Counted from the stretch's first letter, positions 9,181 to 17,923 are shown. The stretch is 64,000 bases of DNA from Micromonospora kangleipakensis (GCF_004217615.1 NZ_SHLD01000001.1:4154001-4218000), one strand, 5' to 3'. Translations and numbers: made by a program. Notes: generated from the letters alone by a model not told the origin.

Positions 9181-9771
9181 GTGAGCCTGAAGGAGTGGGC
9201 GGCGTCCCAGGGCATCGCGTATGTGACCGCGCGGCGGCAGTACGTGGCCGGGGCGCTGCCTGTTCCCACCTACCGGCTCGGGCGGCTCATCATGGTCGGC
9301 GAGCCGCTGGCTGCCGCGATGCCGGACGCCGGTCAGGTTGTGGTGTACGCCCGGGTGTCGTCGGCCGACCAGCGCGTCGACTTGGACCGGCAGGTCGCCC
9401 GGGTCACCGCCTGGGCCACCGGCCGGCACCTCGCCGTCGCGGGTGGTGACCGAGGTTGGCTCCGCGCTCAACGGCCACCGCAAGAAGTCCTCGCGCTGCT
9501 GCGCGACCCGGCCGTGACCCCGGCCGTGACCACGATCGTGGTGGAGCACCGCGACCGGTTCGCCCGCTTCGGCGCCGAGTACGTCGAAGCCGCGCTGGCT
9601 GCGCAGGGCCGCCGCCTGCTCGTGGTGGACCGGGCCGAGGTCGACGACGGCCTGGTGGGTGACGTCACCGAGATCCTGACCTCGCTGTGCTCCCGCCTCT
9701 ACGGCCGCCGCGCGGCGGCCAACCGCGCACGCCGTGGCGTCGAAGCCGCCACCTGGGACGGCCCGGCGTGA
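9181..9771 (+). CDS. tnpA: IS607-family serine recombinase TnpA (internally frame-scrambled)
   Basis: This 196-residue transposase has an N-terminal MerR-like DNA-binding helix-turn-helix (about residues 1-40) followed by a serine-recombinase catalytic domain. The catalytic motif VYARVSSADQ contains nucleophile Ser60, and the later motif VVEHRDRFARFG is intact. Residues about 87-102 (9440-9490) are wrong for the family. The other reading frame there encodes VVTEVGSALNGHRKK, the expected conserved segment. A likely 2-base loss near 9440 and a 1-base loss near 9488 cancel, so the frame stays open but the motif is replaced. A 12-base tandem repeat (CCGGCCGTGACC) follows at about 9509-9532. The enzyme is probably inactive, unless these are sequencing errors. 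Confidence 0.85.
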   Translation: MSLKEWAASQGIAYVTARRQYVAGALPVPTYRLGRLIMVGEPLAAAMPDAGQVVVYARVSSADQRVDLDRQVARVTAWATGRHLAVAGGDRGWLRAQRPPQEVLALLRDPAVTPAVTTIVVEHRDRFARFGAEYVEAALAAQGRRLLVVDRAEVDDGLVGDVTEILTSLCSRLYGRRAAANRARRGVEAATWDGPA

Positions 9772-11147
9772 AGACGATCCAGGCATACCGGTTCGCCCTC
9801 GACCTGACCCCCGCACAGGAACGGGCCGTGCTTGCACATGCGGGCGCGGCCCGGGTGGCGCACAACTGGGCGCTGGCCCGCGTCAAGGCCGTCATGGACC
9901 AGCGTGCCGCCGAACGCACCTACGGCGTGCCCGACGATCAGCTCACCCCGTCGCTCGGCTGGACACTGCCCGCGCTGCGCAAGGCGTGGAACAGCGTAAA
10001 GCGCGAGGTCGCGCCGTGGTGGCCCGAATGCTCCAAGGAAGCGTTCAACACCGGCCTGGACGCAATCGCCCTGGCGCTGAAGAACTGGTCTGACTCCCGT
10101 GCGGGGAAACGGGCCGGCCGGCCAGTCGGGTTCCCCCGGTTCAAGTCCCGCCGCCGCACGACACCGTCCGTGCGGTTCACCACTGGCACCATCCGCGTCG
10201 AGCCCGACCGCATACACGTCACGCTGCCGAGGCTGGGCCGGCTGAAGTTACACGAGTCCGCCCGTAAACTCGCCCGCCGACTCGACGCCGGCACCGCCCG
10301 CATCCTGTCCGCGACGGTGCGCCGCAACGGCGGCCGCTGGCATGTCGCGTTCTGCACCGAGGTCGAGCGCGCCGAGTGCCACCCGGCCCGCCCGCACGCG
10401 ACCGTGGGCGTGGACGTTGGCATCAAGCACCTGGCCGTGCTGTCCACCGGCGAACTCGTACCCAACCCGCGCCACCTGGACACCGCCTCCCGGCGGATGC
10501 GCCGGCTCGCCCGGCGGCTGTCCCGCCGGGTCGGTCCCGACCGGCGCACCGGGCAGCAGCCGTCGAACCGGTGGCGGCACGCCCAGACCCAGCTCGCCCG
10601 GGCGCACGCCAGGGTCGCGAACCTGCGCCGAGACGGTCTGCACCAACTCACCACCCGCCTCACGGCCGCCTACGGCACGGTCGTGGTCGAAGACCTCAAC
10701 GTGGCCGGGATGCTGCGCAACCGGCGCCTGGCCCGCCACATCGCCGACGCCGGGCTCGCCGAACTACACCGCCAGCTCGGCTACAAAACCGGCTGGAACG
10801 GCGGGCGGCTGCTCACAGCCGACCGCTGGTACCCGTCCTCGAAGACCTGCTCAGGCTGCGGCACGGTGAAAGCCAAGCTGGCCCTGTCCGAGCGTGAATA
10901 CCAGTGCGAAGCCTGCGGCTTGGCCCTGGACCGCGACCTCAACGCCGCACGCAATCTCGCCGCACTCGCGGCGCAGATCGACACCGCCGGGAGTGGCCCG
11001 GCGCCAGGACGTGGAGCCGACCGTGAGACCCGCCTCGGCGGGCAGGTGGCTGTGAAGCGTCAACCCGGCACAGCCACCGCTGGTCAGACCGGGACCGTCC
11101 CACCGCAAGGCGGGACTACCGATCACACGCTCGCTAGAGCGCACTGA
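9768..11147 (+). CDS. tnpB: TnpB, RNA-guided nuclease of IS607/IS605-type element
   Basis: This 459-residue protein starts at the GTG overlapping the tnpA stop. It has an N-terminal helix-turn-helix (KTIQAYRFALDLTPAQE) and a RuvC nuclease with all three acidic residues: Asp216 in VGVDVGIKHLAVL, Glu308 in VVVEDLNVAGM and Asp390 in LALDRDLNAARNLA. A zinc ribbon made of CSGCG and CEACG pairs lies between the last two. TnpB proteins cut DNA at sites chosen by the omega RNA transcribed from the element's right end, helping the element persist. The C-terminal 60 residues are low-complexity because the DNA there doubles as RNA-coding sequence. Confidence 0.95.
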   Translation: MKTIQAYRFALDLTPAQERAVLAHAGAARVAHNWALARVKAVMDQRAAERTYGVPDDQLTPSLGWTLPALRKAWNSVKREVAPWWPECSKEAFNTGLDAIALALKNWSDSRAGKRAGRPVGFPRFKSRRRTTPSVRFTTGTIRVEPDRIHVTLPRLGRLKLHESARKLARRLDAGTARILSATVRRNGGRWHVAFCTEVERAECHPARPHATVGVDVGIKHLAVLSTGELVPNPRHLDTASRRMRRLARRLSRRVGPDRRTGQQPSNRWRHAQTQLARAHARVANLRRDGLHQLTTRLTAAYGTVVVEDLNVAGMLRNRRLARHIADAGLAELHRQLGYKTGWNGGRLLTADRWYPSSKTCSGCGTVKAKLALSEREYQCEACGLALDRDLNAARNLAALAAQIDTAGSGPAPGRGADRETRLGGQVAVKRQPGTATAGQTGTVPPQGGTTDHTLARAH

Positions 11148-11160
11148 AAGGTAACGGCTA
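10985..11160 (+). ncRNA. Putative omega RNA at the tnpB 3' end
   Basis: Downstream of the RuvC core the DNA has the hairpin-rich character of TnpB guide RNAs. One perfect stem, CCCGCC-TC-GGCGGG, lies at 11029-11042, and another stem-like segment lies at about 11091-11120. The coding potential here (GADRETRLGGQVAVKR) is typical of IS607 TnpB tails that overlap the RNA. The exact ends are not determined. Confidence 0.5.
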
Positions 11161-11221
11161 CCACCTGCCCACCCTGGGCGCGCTGACCGTGGCCACGTTG
11201 CGCGGCCTGATTGACAGGTGA
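11141..11221 (+). pseudogene. Short 3' gene remnant right of the IS element
   Basis: A frame ending at TGA 11219-11221 encodes GNGYHLPTLGALTVATLRG then LIDR. It has coding-like composition but no start, and it lies directly beyond tnpB. It may be the 3' end of a gene interrupted by the element. It does not continue the ABC-ATPase remnant on the left in any obvious way. The family is unknown. Confidence 0.3.
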
Positions 11222-11235
11222 CGCGCGCCTGCCGT

Positions 11236-11253
11236 TGACTGAGTGATCAGTCA
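11236..11253. promoter_or_regulatory. Putative TetR operator upstream of the acyl-CoA dehydrogenase operon
   Basis: The 18-base sequence TGACTGAGTGATCAGTCA has perfect 7-base inverted arms and lies 28 bases before the first gene of the operon. The same pattern (TGACTG-N6-CAGTCA) occurs at 17924-17941 before the tetR gene at the far end of the operon. That match makes it the likely binding site of that repressor. Confidence 0.75.
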
Positions 11254-11280
11254 GCACGAGATGACTCCGGAGGTCTTTCC

Positions 11281-12441
11281 ATGGTGCGGCTGCCCACCGA
11301 ACTCGTGCCGCTCACCGAGGAGCAGCAGGCCATCCTGGAGCTGTGCCGGCAGTTCGGCCGGGACATGATCCGCCCGGCCGCGCGCGCCGTGGACGAGGCC
11401 GACATCGAGACGCCGTGGCAGGTGTGGCGGGCGGCCGCGCAGGTGGGCATCACCGGGTTCATGCTCCCGGCCGAGTACGGTGGCGGCGGCTTCACCGACG
11501 TGTTCACCCAGTGCCTGGTGCAGGAGGAGCTCTCCGCCGCCGACGCGGCGATCGGTAACCTGCTCACCTCCGGCGGGTTCTTCGCCGACCCGGTGCTCGA
11601 GCTGGGCACCCCCGACCAGTGCGAACGCTGGCTGCGTCCGCTGTGCACGGACGATCCACCGATGACCGCGCTCGCCGTCACCGAGCCCGGCGCCGGGTCG
11701 GACTCGGCCGCCATCATCACCCGGGCGACCACGGTCGACGGCGGCTACCGGCTCACCGGTCAGAAGGCCTGGATCTCCAACGGTGGCGTCGCCGAGTCGT
11801 ACGTCGTCTTCGCCACGCTCGACCCGGCGCTGCGCTCCCGCGGCGTCACTGCGTTCCTGCTGTCGCGCGGGACGCCCGGCCTGTCGTTCGGCGCGCCGAT
11901 GCGGAAGATGGGTCAGCGGGCCATCGTCAACACCGAGCTCTTCCTCGACGACGTGTTCGTGCCCGAGGCCGACCGGCTCGGCGCGGAGGGGCAGGGCTTC
12001 TACGGGTTGATGCGCACCTTCGACATCTCCCGCACCGTGCTCGCCGCTTCCGCCACCGGCCTGGCCCGCGCCTGCCTGGAGCTGGCCGTCGACTACGCGC
12101 GGGAGCGCACCCAGTTCGGCAAGCCGATCATCGAGCACCAGGCGGTCGGCTTCCGGCTCGCCGACATGGCCGCCCGGGTCGACGCCGCCCGACTGCTGGT
12201 CTGGCGCGCGGCCCGCCGCCTGGACGCGGGCCTTCCGTGTACGGCCGAATCCGCGATGGCCAAGCTCACCGCCGCGGAGACGGCGATGTTCTGCAGTTGG
12301 GCGGCGGTGCAGACGCTCGGCGGCTGGGGCTACTCGCGGGAGTTCCTCGCCGAGAAGTGGATGCGCGACGCCAAGTTGGAGGAGATCGAAGAGGGCACCT
12401 CGGACATCCAGCGGATGATCATCGCCCGGTCGCTGAGATGA
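11281..12441 (+). CDS. Acyl-CoA dehydrogenase
   Basis: This 386-residue flavoprotein oxidises an acyl-CoA to its 2-enoyl-CoA, passing electrons to electron-transfer flavoprotein. It shows the FAD/substrate motifs ALAVTEPGAGSDS and AWISNGG, the C-terminal helix motif ERTQFGKPI, and the catalytic-base segment KLEEIEEGTSDIQR with the Glu of short/branched-chain enzymes. GGAGG lies 8 bases before the ATG. It is the first gene of an operon with four-base or one-base overlaps between all members and a palindromic operator upstream. The operon context points to degradation of an amino-acid-derived acyl chain. Confidence 0.95.
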   Translation: MVRLPTELVPLTEEQQAILELCRQFGRDMIRPAARAVDEADIETPWQVWRAAAQVGITGFMLPAEYGGGGFTDVFTQCLVQEELSAADAAIGNLLTSGGFFADPVLELGTPDQCERWLRPLCTDDPPMTALAVTEPGAGSDSAAIITRATTVDGGYRLTGQKAWISNGGVAESYVVFATLDPALRSRGVTAFLLSRGTPGLSFGAPMRKMGQRAIVNTELFLDDVFVPEADRLGAEGQGFYGLMRTFDISRTVLAASATGLARACLELAVDYARERTQFGKPIIEHQAVGFRLADMAARVDAARLLVWRAARRLDAGLPCTAESAMAKLTAAETAMFCSWAAVQTLGGWGYSREFLAEKWMRDAKLEEIEEGTSDIQRMIIARSLR

Positions 12442-14480
12442 ACCGGCCGCTCGAGTCGCTCTTCGCCCCGGCCTCGGTGGCGGTCGTCGGCGCGTCGGAG
12501 CAGCCGACCAAGTGGGGCTACTGGCTGTCGGTCGGAGCGCTGACCGGCCGCGAGCGGCGCAGCGTGCACCTCGTCAACCGGCGCGGTGGCGCGCTGGACG
12601 GAGTGTCGTTCGCGCCATCACTCGCCGCGCTCGGCGAGCCGGTGGAGCTCGTCGTGGTCGCCACTCCGGCGGCACAGTTCTCGTCGACGGTGGACGAGGC
12701 GCTCGCCGCGGGCGCCAAGGCCGTCGTCGGGATCACCGCGGGGCTGTCGCGCGCCGCGCAGGCCGAGGTCGCCGCCCGGGTACGCGCCGCCGGCGCGGTC
12801 CTGCTCGGTCCCAACTGCATGGGGGTGGCCGACGCGGCCGCCGGGCTGCGGCTGCTCTGGGGAGAGCTACCCGCCGGCGACATCGCGCTGGTGTCGCAGA
12901 GCGGCAACCTGGCCCTCGAGCTCGGCGCGATCGCCCGTCGGGGCGGGCTGGGCTTCTCGCGCTTCGCCTCGCTCGGCAACGCGGCCGACGTGACCGCCGT
13001 GGAGCTGCTGCGGGTGTGCGCGGCCCACCCGGCCACCCGCGCGGTGGCGGTCTATCTGGAGGACGTCGGCGACGGGCGGGCGTTCGTCGCCGCCGCGGCC
13101 GCCGCGGTGGACGCGGGCACCCCGGTCGTGCTGCTGACGGCCGGGCGCTCGGCCGAGGGCGCGCGGGCCGCCCGGTCGCACACCGGCGCGCTCGCCGGCG
13201 ACGCCGCCGTGCTGACCGCCGCGTGCCGCGCCGCCGGCGTACGGCTCGTGGCCACCCCCACCGAGCTGATCGAGGCCACCCGCGTCGCGGCGATCCCGGC
13301 GAGCGTGCGCGCCGCCGTCTTCCCAGCAGCACCCCGTCGCCTGGGCGTGGTCGCTGACGGCGGCGGGCACGGCGTGATCGCCGCCGACCTCGCCGTCGCC
13401 GCCCGGCTCGCGGTGCCAGGCTTCAGCGACGACCTCGCCGCCCGACTCGCGGCGCTGCTGCCGCCCGCCGCGACGACGGGGAATCCCGTGGACCTGGCGG
13501 GCGGCGGCGAGCGGGACATCACCTCGTACGCGGCGGTGGTGGCCGCCGTCCTCGAGTCCAGTGAGGTGGACGCGGTGCTGCTGTCGGGGTACTTCGGCTC
13601 CTACTGCGAGCAGGGGGCGGGGGAGCTGGCCGCGGCCGAGGGCGAGGTCGCGGACGCCATCGCCGCTGTGGTGCACCGGACGGGCCGCCCGGTGTACGTG
13701 CACAGCATGGCGGCCCGGTCGTCGACCGCTGCCCGGCTCGCCGCGGGCGGCGTGCCGGTGTGGTCGGCGATCGAGCAGGCGGTCGCCGCCGCCGTGCCAG
13801 CCCTTCGCCGTCCCGGCCCGCCCGAGCTGCCCCGCCCGGCGGGGGCGGTCGCCGGGGACGCCTACTGGGCCGGGCGGGAGCTGCTCGCCGCGGCGGGGGT
13901 GGCGTTCCCGCCGGCCCGGGCCGTGCGAAGCCGGGACGACGCGCTGGTCGCCGCGGGTGAGCTGGGCTACCCGGTCGTGCTCAAGGCGCTGGGCCTGGCG
14001 CACAAGTCCGACGTCCGGGGCGTCGCGCTCGGGCTGGATGACGCGGCAGCGGTCGCGGCCGCGTTCGACGACATGGCCGGCCGCCTCGCGCCGGCAGGCT
14101 ACGCCATCGAGACGATGGTCGAGTTACGCGAGGGCGTCGAGCTCATCGTCGGTGCCAGGCGGGATCCGCGATTCGGCCCCGTGCTGCTGGTCGGGTTCGG
14201 CGGCGTGTACGCCGAACTCATCGCCGACACCGCCGTGGACCTGGCGCCGGTCGACCGGGACGGCGCTCGCGACCTGCTCGCGCGGCTGCGCGGCGCCGCG
14301 CTGCTCGCCGGCTTCCGCGGCCGGCCGGCGGTCGACCTGGACGCCCTCGCGGACGTGATCGTCGCCGTGTCCCGGGTCGCCGCCGCCCATCCCGAGATCG
14401 CCGAACTCGACCTGAACCCGGTGCTCGCGACGCCACACGGCGCCGTCGCGCTCGACTGCCACTGGGAGTTGGCGCGATGA
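12438..14480 (+). CDS. Acetate--CoA ligase (ADP-forming) family protein
   Basis: This 680-residue fusion has the order CoA-binding Rossmann domain (APASVAVVGASEQPTKWG, residues 10-130), succinyl-CoA-synthetase-like flavodoxin domain with LVSQSGNLALELG and the phospho-His-bearing RSHTGALAGD loop, and a C-terminal ATP-grasp domain (PVVLKALGLAHKSDVRGVAL, about 510-680). Such enzymes interconvert acyl-CoA, ADP and phosphate with the free acid and ATP. The ATG at 12438 overlaps the dehydrogenase stop (ATGA). The frame stays open far upstream, but only this start gives the family N-terminus. Its likely role is activation of, or energy recovery from, the acid made in the same pathway. Confidence 0.92.
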   Translation: MNRPLESLFAPASVAVVGASEQPTKWGYWLSVGALTGRERRSVHLVNRRGGALDGVSFAPSLAALGEPVELVVVATPAAQFSSTVDEALAAGAKAVVGITAGLSRAAQAEVAARVRAAGAVLLGPNCMGVADAAAGLRLLWGELPAGDIALVSQSGNLALELGAIARRGGLGFSRFASLGNAADVTAVELLRVCAAHPATRAVAVYLEDVGDGRAFVAAAAAAVDAGTPVVLLTAGRSAEGARAARSHTGALAGDAAVLTAACRAAGVRLVATPTELIEATRVAAIPASVRAAVFPAAPRRLGVVADGGGHGVIAADLAVAARLAVPGFSDDLAARLAALLPPAATTGNPVDLAGGGERDITSYAAVVAAVLESSEVDAVLLSGYFGSYCEQGAGELAAAEGEVADAIAAVVHRTGRPVYVHSMAARSSTAARLAAGGVPVWSAIEQAVAAAVPALRRPGPPELPRPAGAVAGDAYWAGRELLAAAGVAFPPARAVRSRDDALVAAGELGYPVVLKALGLAHKSDVRGVALGLDDAAAVAAAFDDMAGRLAPAGYAIETMVELREGVELIVGARRDPRFGPVLLVGFGGVYAELIADTAVDLAPVDRDGARDLLARLRGAALLAGFRGRPAVDLDALADVIVAVSRVAAAHPEIAELDLNPVLATPHGAVALDCHWELAR

Positions 14481-16060
14481 ACAGCACAGCGGGGGAGGTG
14501 CTGGTCGCGAGCCTCGCCGCGCACGGCGTGGACGTGGCCTTCGGCATCCCGGGCACCCACAACCTGGAGATCTACCGGCATCTCACCGGGTACGGGATCC
14601 GGCACGTCACCCCGCGGCACGAGCAGGGCGCCGGCTATGCCGCCGACGGGTACGCGCGCACCACGGGCCGACCCGGCGTCGCGATCGTCACGACCGGCCC
14701 GGCGTTGCTCAACATCGCCACCGCCGTCGGCCAGTCGTACTCCGACTCCGTGCCGGTGCTGGTGGTCTCACCCGGGATGCCGCTGCACCACCCGCAGCGG
14801 GGCACCGGGCTGCTGCACGAGATGCGCGACCAGCGAGCGGCGATGTCGACGGTGACCCGGATCGCCCACCGGGTGACCAGCCACGCCGAGCTCACCGAGG
14901 CGGTGGCCCAGGCGTTCGCCGAGTTCGCCGCGGAGCGGCCCCGCCCGGTGCACCTCGAGGTCCCGCTGGACCTGCTCGCCGAGCGCGCCGAGGTCGAGAT
15001 CGCGGCGCCGCTGCGGGTCGCCCGTCGATCGCCCGACCCGTCGCTGGTCGCCGGGGCGGCCGACGCGCTGGCCCGGGCGGAGCGCCCGGGCATCCTCGCC
15101 GGCGGCGGCGCCCGGGGCGCCGCGGGGGAGCTGCGCGTGCTCGCCGAGCGGCTCGGCGCGCCCGTGCTGACCACCACCAACGGCAAGGGCGTGCTGCCCG
15201 AGGACGACCCGCTCGCGCTGGGCTCGGCGCTGCACCTGCCGGCGGCCGCGGAGTTCGTCGGCGACTGCGACGTGCTGCTGGCCGTCGGCACCGAACTGGC
15301 CCCCACCGACTGGTGGTACGGCCCGCCCGCGCGTCCGGCCAGCCTGATCCGCGTCGACATCGACCCGGCGCAGCTGCTCGTCAACGCCCGCCCCGACCTC
15401 GCGATCGCGGCGGACGCCGCACCCGCCGTGGCCGGGCTGGGCGCGGCACTGCGGGGCGTACCGGCCAGGGAGGGTGACCGGGCGCGGGCCTGGCGGGCGC
15501 GGCTGCGGGCGCAGGCGCGCGCGGAGGGCGCGCGCTGGCTGCCGTGGCTGGACGCCGTCGCCGCAGTGCTCGCCCGCGACGCGATCGTGACCGCCGACAA
15601 CGCGATGGGCTGCTACTACGGCGCGCTGGGCAACCTGCCGGTGCGCGTGCCGGCCGGCTTCTGCTTCCCGACCGGCTTCGGCACGCTCGGCTACGCGGTA
15701 CCCGCGGCCATCGGAGCGGCCATCGGGCAGCCGGCCCGCCAGGTGCTCGCCCTGGCCGGCGACGGCGGGCTGATGTTCTCCGTGCAGGAGTTGGCCACCG
15801 CGGCCGCGGAGGGCATCCCGCTGCCTGTCGTCGTCTTCGTCAACGGCGGGTACGGCGAGATCCGGGCGGAGATGCGCGAGGCCGGCATCGCCCCGCTCGG
15901 GGTCGACCTGGCCGTGCCCGATTTCGCCGCGCTCGCCCGCGCCCTCGGCGGGTACGGCGTCACCGTCCGCGATCCGGATCACCTCACCGCCGAGCTGGCC
16001 GACGCCTTCGGCCGCCCCGGCCCCTCCCTGCTCCTCGTCCCGGAAGGCGATGCGCCCTGA
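14477..16060 (+). CDS. Thiamine-pyrophosphate-dependent 2-oxoacid decarboxylase-like protein
   Basis: This 527-residue protein has the three domains of the acetolactate synthase/pyruvate decarboxylase superfamily. Glu49 in PRHEQGAGYAADGYAR is the residue that activates the cofactor. The C-terminal TPP/metal motif is LALAGDGGLMFSVQEL followed by VFVNGGYGEIRAEM. No FAD-binding features of true acetolactate synthases stand out. The segment GTGLLHEMRDQRAAMS resembles proteins annotated as 5-guanidino-2-oxopentanoate (2-ketoarginine) decarboxylase, which would fit an amino-acid dehydrogenase next door, but that assignment is tentative. The start overlaps the preceding stop by four bases. Confidence 0.88.
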   Translation: MNSTAGEVLVASLAAHGVDVAFGIPGTHNLEIYRHLTGYGIRHVTPRHEQGAGYAADGYARTTGRPGVAIVTTGPALLNIATAVGQSYSDSVPVLVVSPGMPLHHPQRGTGLLHEMRDQRAAMSTVTRIAHRVTSHAELTEAVAQAFAEFAAERPRPVHLEVPLDLLAERAEVEIAAPLRVARRSPDPSLVAGAADALARAERPGILAGGGARGAAGELRVLAERLGAPVLTTTNGKGVLPEDDPLALGSALHLPAAAEFVGDCDVLLAVGTELAPTDWWYGPPARPASLIRVDIDPAQLLVNARPDLAIAADAAPAVAGLGAALRGVPAREGDRARAWRARLRAQARAEGARWLPWLDAVAAVLARDAIVTADNAMGCYYGALGNLPVRVPAGFCFPTGFGTLGYAVPAAIGAAIGQPARQVLALAGDGGLMFSVQELATAAAEGIPLPVVVFVNGGYGEIRAEMREAGIAPLGVDLAVPDFAALARALGGYGVTVRDPDHLTAELADAFGRPGPSLLLVPEGDAP

Positions 16061-17223
16061 TGTCGTTCCTGGAGATCGTGTGGACCGACGAGGTGACCGG
16101 GAAGCGCGGCTACCTGATCCTCGACCGGTTGGTACGCGGCGCCGCCAGCGGTGGGCTGCGCATGCGCGAGGGCTGCACCCTCGACGAGGTGCGCGACCTG
16201 GCCCGGGGCATGACGCTCAAGGAGGCGGTCGTCTACTCGCCGGGCGACACGTACGTGCCCTTCGGCGGGGGCAAGGGCGGCATCGACTGCTCGCCGTACG
16301 ACCCGGAGGCTCGCGGCGTGATGCGGCGGTACCTCGCCGCGATGAAGCCGCTGCTGGAGACGTACTGGTCCACCGGCGAGGACTTCGGGGTGCGGCAGGA
16401 CGTGCTGGACGAGGTGGCCGCCGAGGTGGGCCTGCGCTCCACGATCGAGGCGGCGCTGCGCCTGCTGCCCGACCCGGAGGCCGCGCTGGCGCTGGTGAAG
16501 GCCGGCTTCGCGGTCGAGGTGGACGGAGTGGGGCTGGCCGACCAGGTCGGCGGGTACGGCGTGGCCGAGGCGGCGCTCGCCGCGGCCGAGCGCCTCGGGC
16601 TGCTCGGCGCCGGCGCGCGGGCGATGGTGCAGGGCTTCGGCTCGATGGGCGGCGCGACGGCGCGCTACCTGGCCCGGGCCGGCGTGCCGGTGGTCGGCGT
16701 GTGCGACGCCCAGGGCGTCGTGCACAACCCCGACGGGCTGGACGTCGAGCGGCTGCTGCTCTCGCGGGACGCGTACGGCTGTGCGGACCGCGCGGCGCTG
16801 CGCCCAACCGATGTGCGACTGCCCCGCGAGGAGTGGCTCACCGTCGAGGCGGAGATTCTGGTGCCGGCCGCGATGTCGTACGTCATCACCGAGTCCAACG
16901 TGGTCGGGGTGCGGGCGCGCCTGGTGGTCGAGGCCGCGAACGTGCCCACGACGCCGGCGGCGGAGGCGGCGCTCGCCGCCCGGGGCGTGACGGTGGTGCC
17001 GGACTTCGTGGCGAACGTCGCCACCAACGCCTGGTGGTGGTGGACGCTGTTCGGCGACATCGAGCCGACCGCGCAGGCGTCCTTCGCCAAGATCTCCACA
17101 GTCCTGCGCGGGCTCGTCGCCGAGATGCTCGATCGGGCCGGGTCGGCGGGCGTCACGCCGCGCACCGCCGCGCTGGCGATGTCCGCCGAACGGGCCGAGG
17201 CGGTCGCCGCCCGGTTCGGCTGA
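16060..17223 (+). CDS. Glu/Leu/Phe/Val dehydrogenase family protein
   Basis: This 387-residue NAD(P)-dependent enzyme deaminates an L-amino acid to its 2-oxo acid. The substrate and catalytic lysines are in LARGMTLKEAV and PFGGGKGGIDCSP (Lys72). The nucleotide fold begins at ARAMVQGFGSMGGATARYL, and the later VEAANVPTT and VPDFVANVATNAWWWW motifs match the family. The ATG at 16060 shares one base with the previous stop. Within the operon it would supply the 2-oxo acid for the TPP decarboxylase; the CoA ligase and acyl-CoA dehydrogenase would process the downstream acid. The amino-acid substrate is not determined. Confidence 0.93.
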   Translation: MSFLEIVWTDEVTGKRGYLILDRLVRGAASGGLRMREGCTLDEVRDLARGMTLKEAVVYSPGDTYVPFGGGKGGIDCSPYDPEARGVMRRYLAAMKPLLETYWSTGEDFGVRQDVLDEVAAEVGLRSTIEAALRLLPDPEAALALVKAGFAVEVDGVGLADQVGGYGVAEAALAAAERLGLLGAGARAMVQGFGSMGGATARYLARAGVPVVGVCDAQGVVHNPDGLDVERLLLSRDAYGCADRAALRPTDVRLPREEWLTVEAEILVPAAMSYVITESNVVGVRARLVVEAANVPTTPAAEAALAARGVTVVPDFVANVATNAWWWWTLFGDIEPTAQASFAKISTVLRGLVAEMLDRAGSAGVTPRTAALAMSAERAEAVAARFG

Positions 17224-17277
17224 CGCCGCCGGACCGCGGGACCGGTAGGAGGCGCGGGCGAAGGAGGCCGCCGACGG

Positions 17278-17880
17278 TCAGGTGAGCTGGTCGGGCTGCA
17301 GACCCAGCTCCCGGGCGGCGCTGAGGCGCACCCAGTCGGCCATCTGACGGCGGGAGATGACCCGCTCGTGCACGGCGATCTGCACGGCCAGCCCGTCGAT
17401 GAGACCGCAGATCCGCCACGCGGCGCCCCTCGCGTCTTCGCAGGTCAAGGAGCCGTCGGCGACGCCCGCCGCGATGACCTCGGTCAGCGCCTCCTTCCAC
17501 CGCAGGTCGAGCCGCCGGGACACCTTCTCCAGCTCACGCACCCGCAGCGACTCCGACCACCCGTCGATCCACATCGCCCAGGCCTTCGAGCGGCCGGTCG
17601 GCGCGTACAGCTTGAGGATCTTCCTCAGCTTCTCCAGCGGCGTCGCGGCGGAGCCGACGACCGCGTCGAGCCGGGCGAGATCCTGCTCGGCGGCGTAGGC
17701 GAAGGCCTGTGCGAGCAGCCGCTCCTTCGTCGCGAAGTGGTAGAAGACCAGCGACTGGCTGACACCCGCGGCCCGTGCCACGTCCGCGGTGCGCGTGTTG
17801 GCCAGGCCACGCTCAACAATCACGTCGCACGCGGTACGCAGCAGCGAGTCCAGGCGTACCTCGGCCGAACCTCTCGTCAC
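17278..17880 (-). CDS. TetR family transcriptional regulator
   Basis: This 200-residue repressor has an N-terminal helix-turn-helix (TADVARAAGVSQSLVFYHFATKERLL) and a C-terminal ligand/dimer domain of the BetI-like type (AWRICGLIDGLAVQIAVH). It is convergent with the catabolic operon, 54 bases from its end. The palindrome TGACTG-N6-CAGTCA lies 44 bases upstream of its own start and also upstream of the operon's first gene. It therefore probably represses both itself and the operon, with a pathway intermediate, perhaps an acyl-CoA, as inducer. Confidence 0.93.
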   Translation of the reverse strand: MTRGSAEVRLDSLLRTACDVIVERGLANTRTADVARAAGVSQSLVFYHFATKERLLAQAFAYAAEQDLARLDAVVGSAATPLEKLRKILKLYAPTGRSKAWAMWIDGWSESLRVRELEKVSRRLDLRWKEALTEVIAAGVADGSLTCEDARGAAWRICGLIDGLAVQIAVHERVISRRQMADWVRLSAARELGLQPDQLT

Positions 17881-17923
17881 GCTCGATACGGTATCCCATC
17901 ACCGGGAGCGAATACCTCCGCCT

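Larger units (their letters stand above)
9130..11165 (+). mobile_element. IS607/IS605-type element encoding serine TnpA and TnpB
   Basis: The element consists of tnpA and tnpB in overlapping frames (GTGA at 9768-9771). The outer limits are not defined, because this family leaves no terminal inverted repeats or target duplications. The limits given are set by the ABC-ATPase remnant on the left and the end of the putative omega RNA on the right. TnpA appears damaged by compensating frameshifts, whereas TnpB is intact. Confidence 0.75.

Noticed and set aside
9687..9767. An upstream start for tnpB inside tnpA
   Set aside because: The family N-terminus (KTIQAYRFALDLTPAQ) begins at the GTG overlapping the tnpA stop; upstream codons are tnpA sequence in another frame.
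11619..12437. N-terminal extension of the ADP-forming CoA ligase
   Set aside because: The frame is open but Arg/Gly-rich mirror sequence inside the acyl-CoA dehydrogenase gene. The CoA-binding domain begins right after the ATG at 12438.
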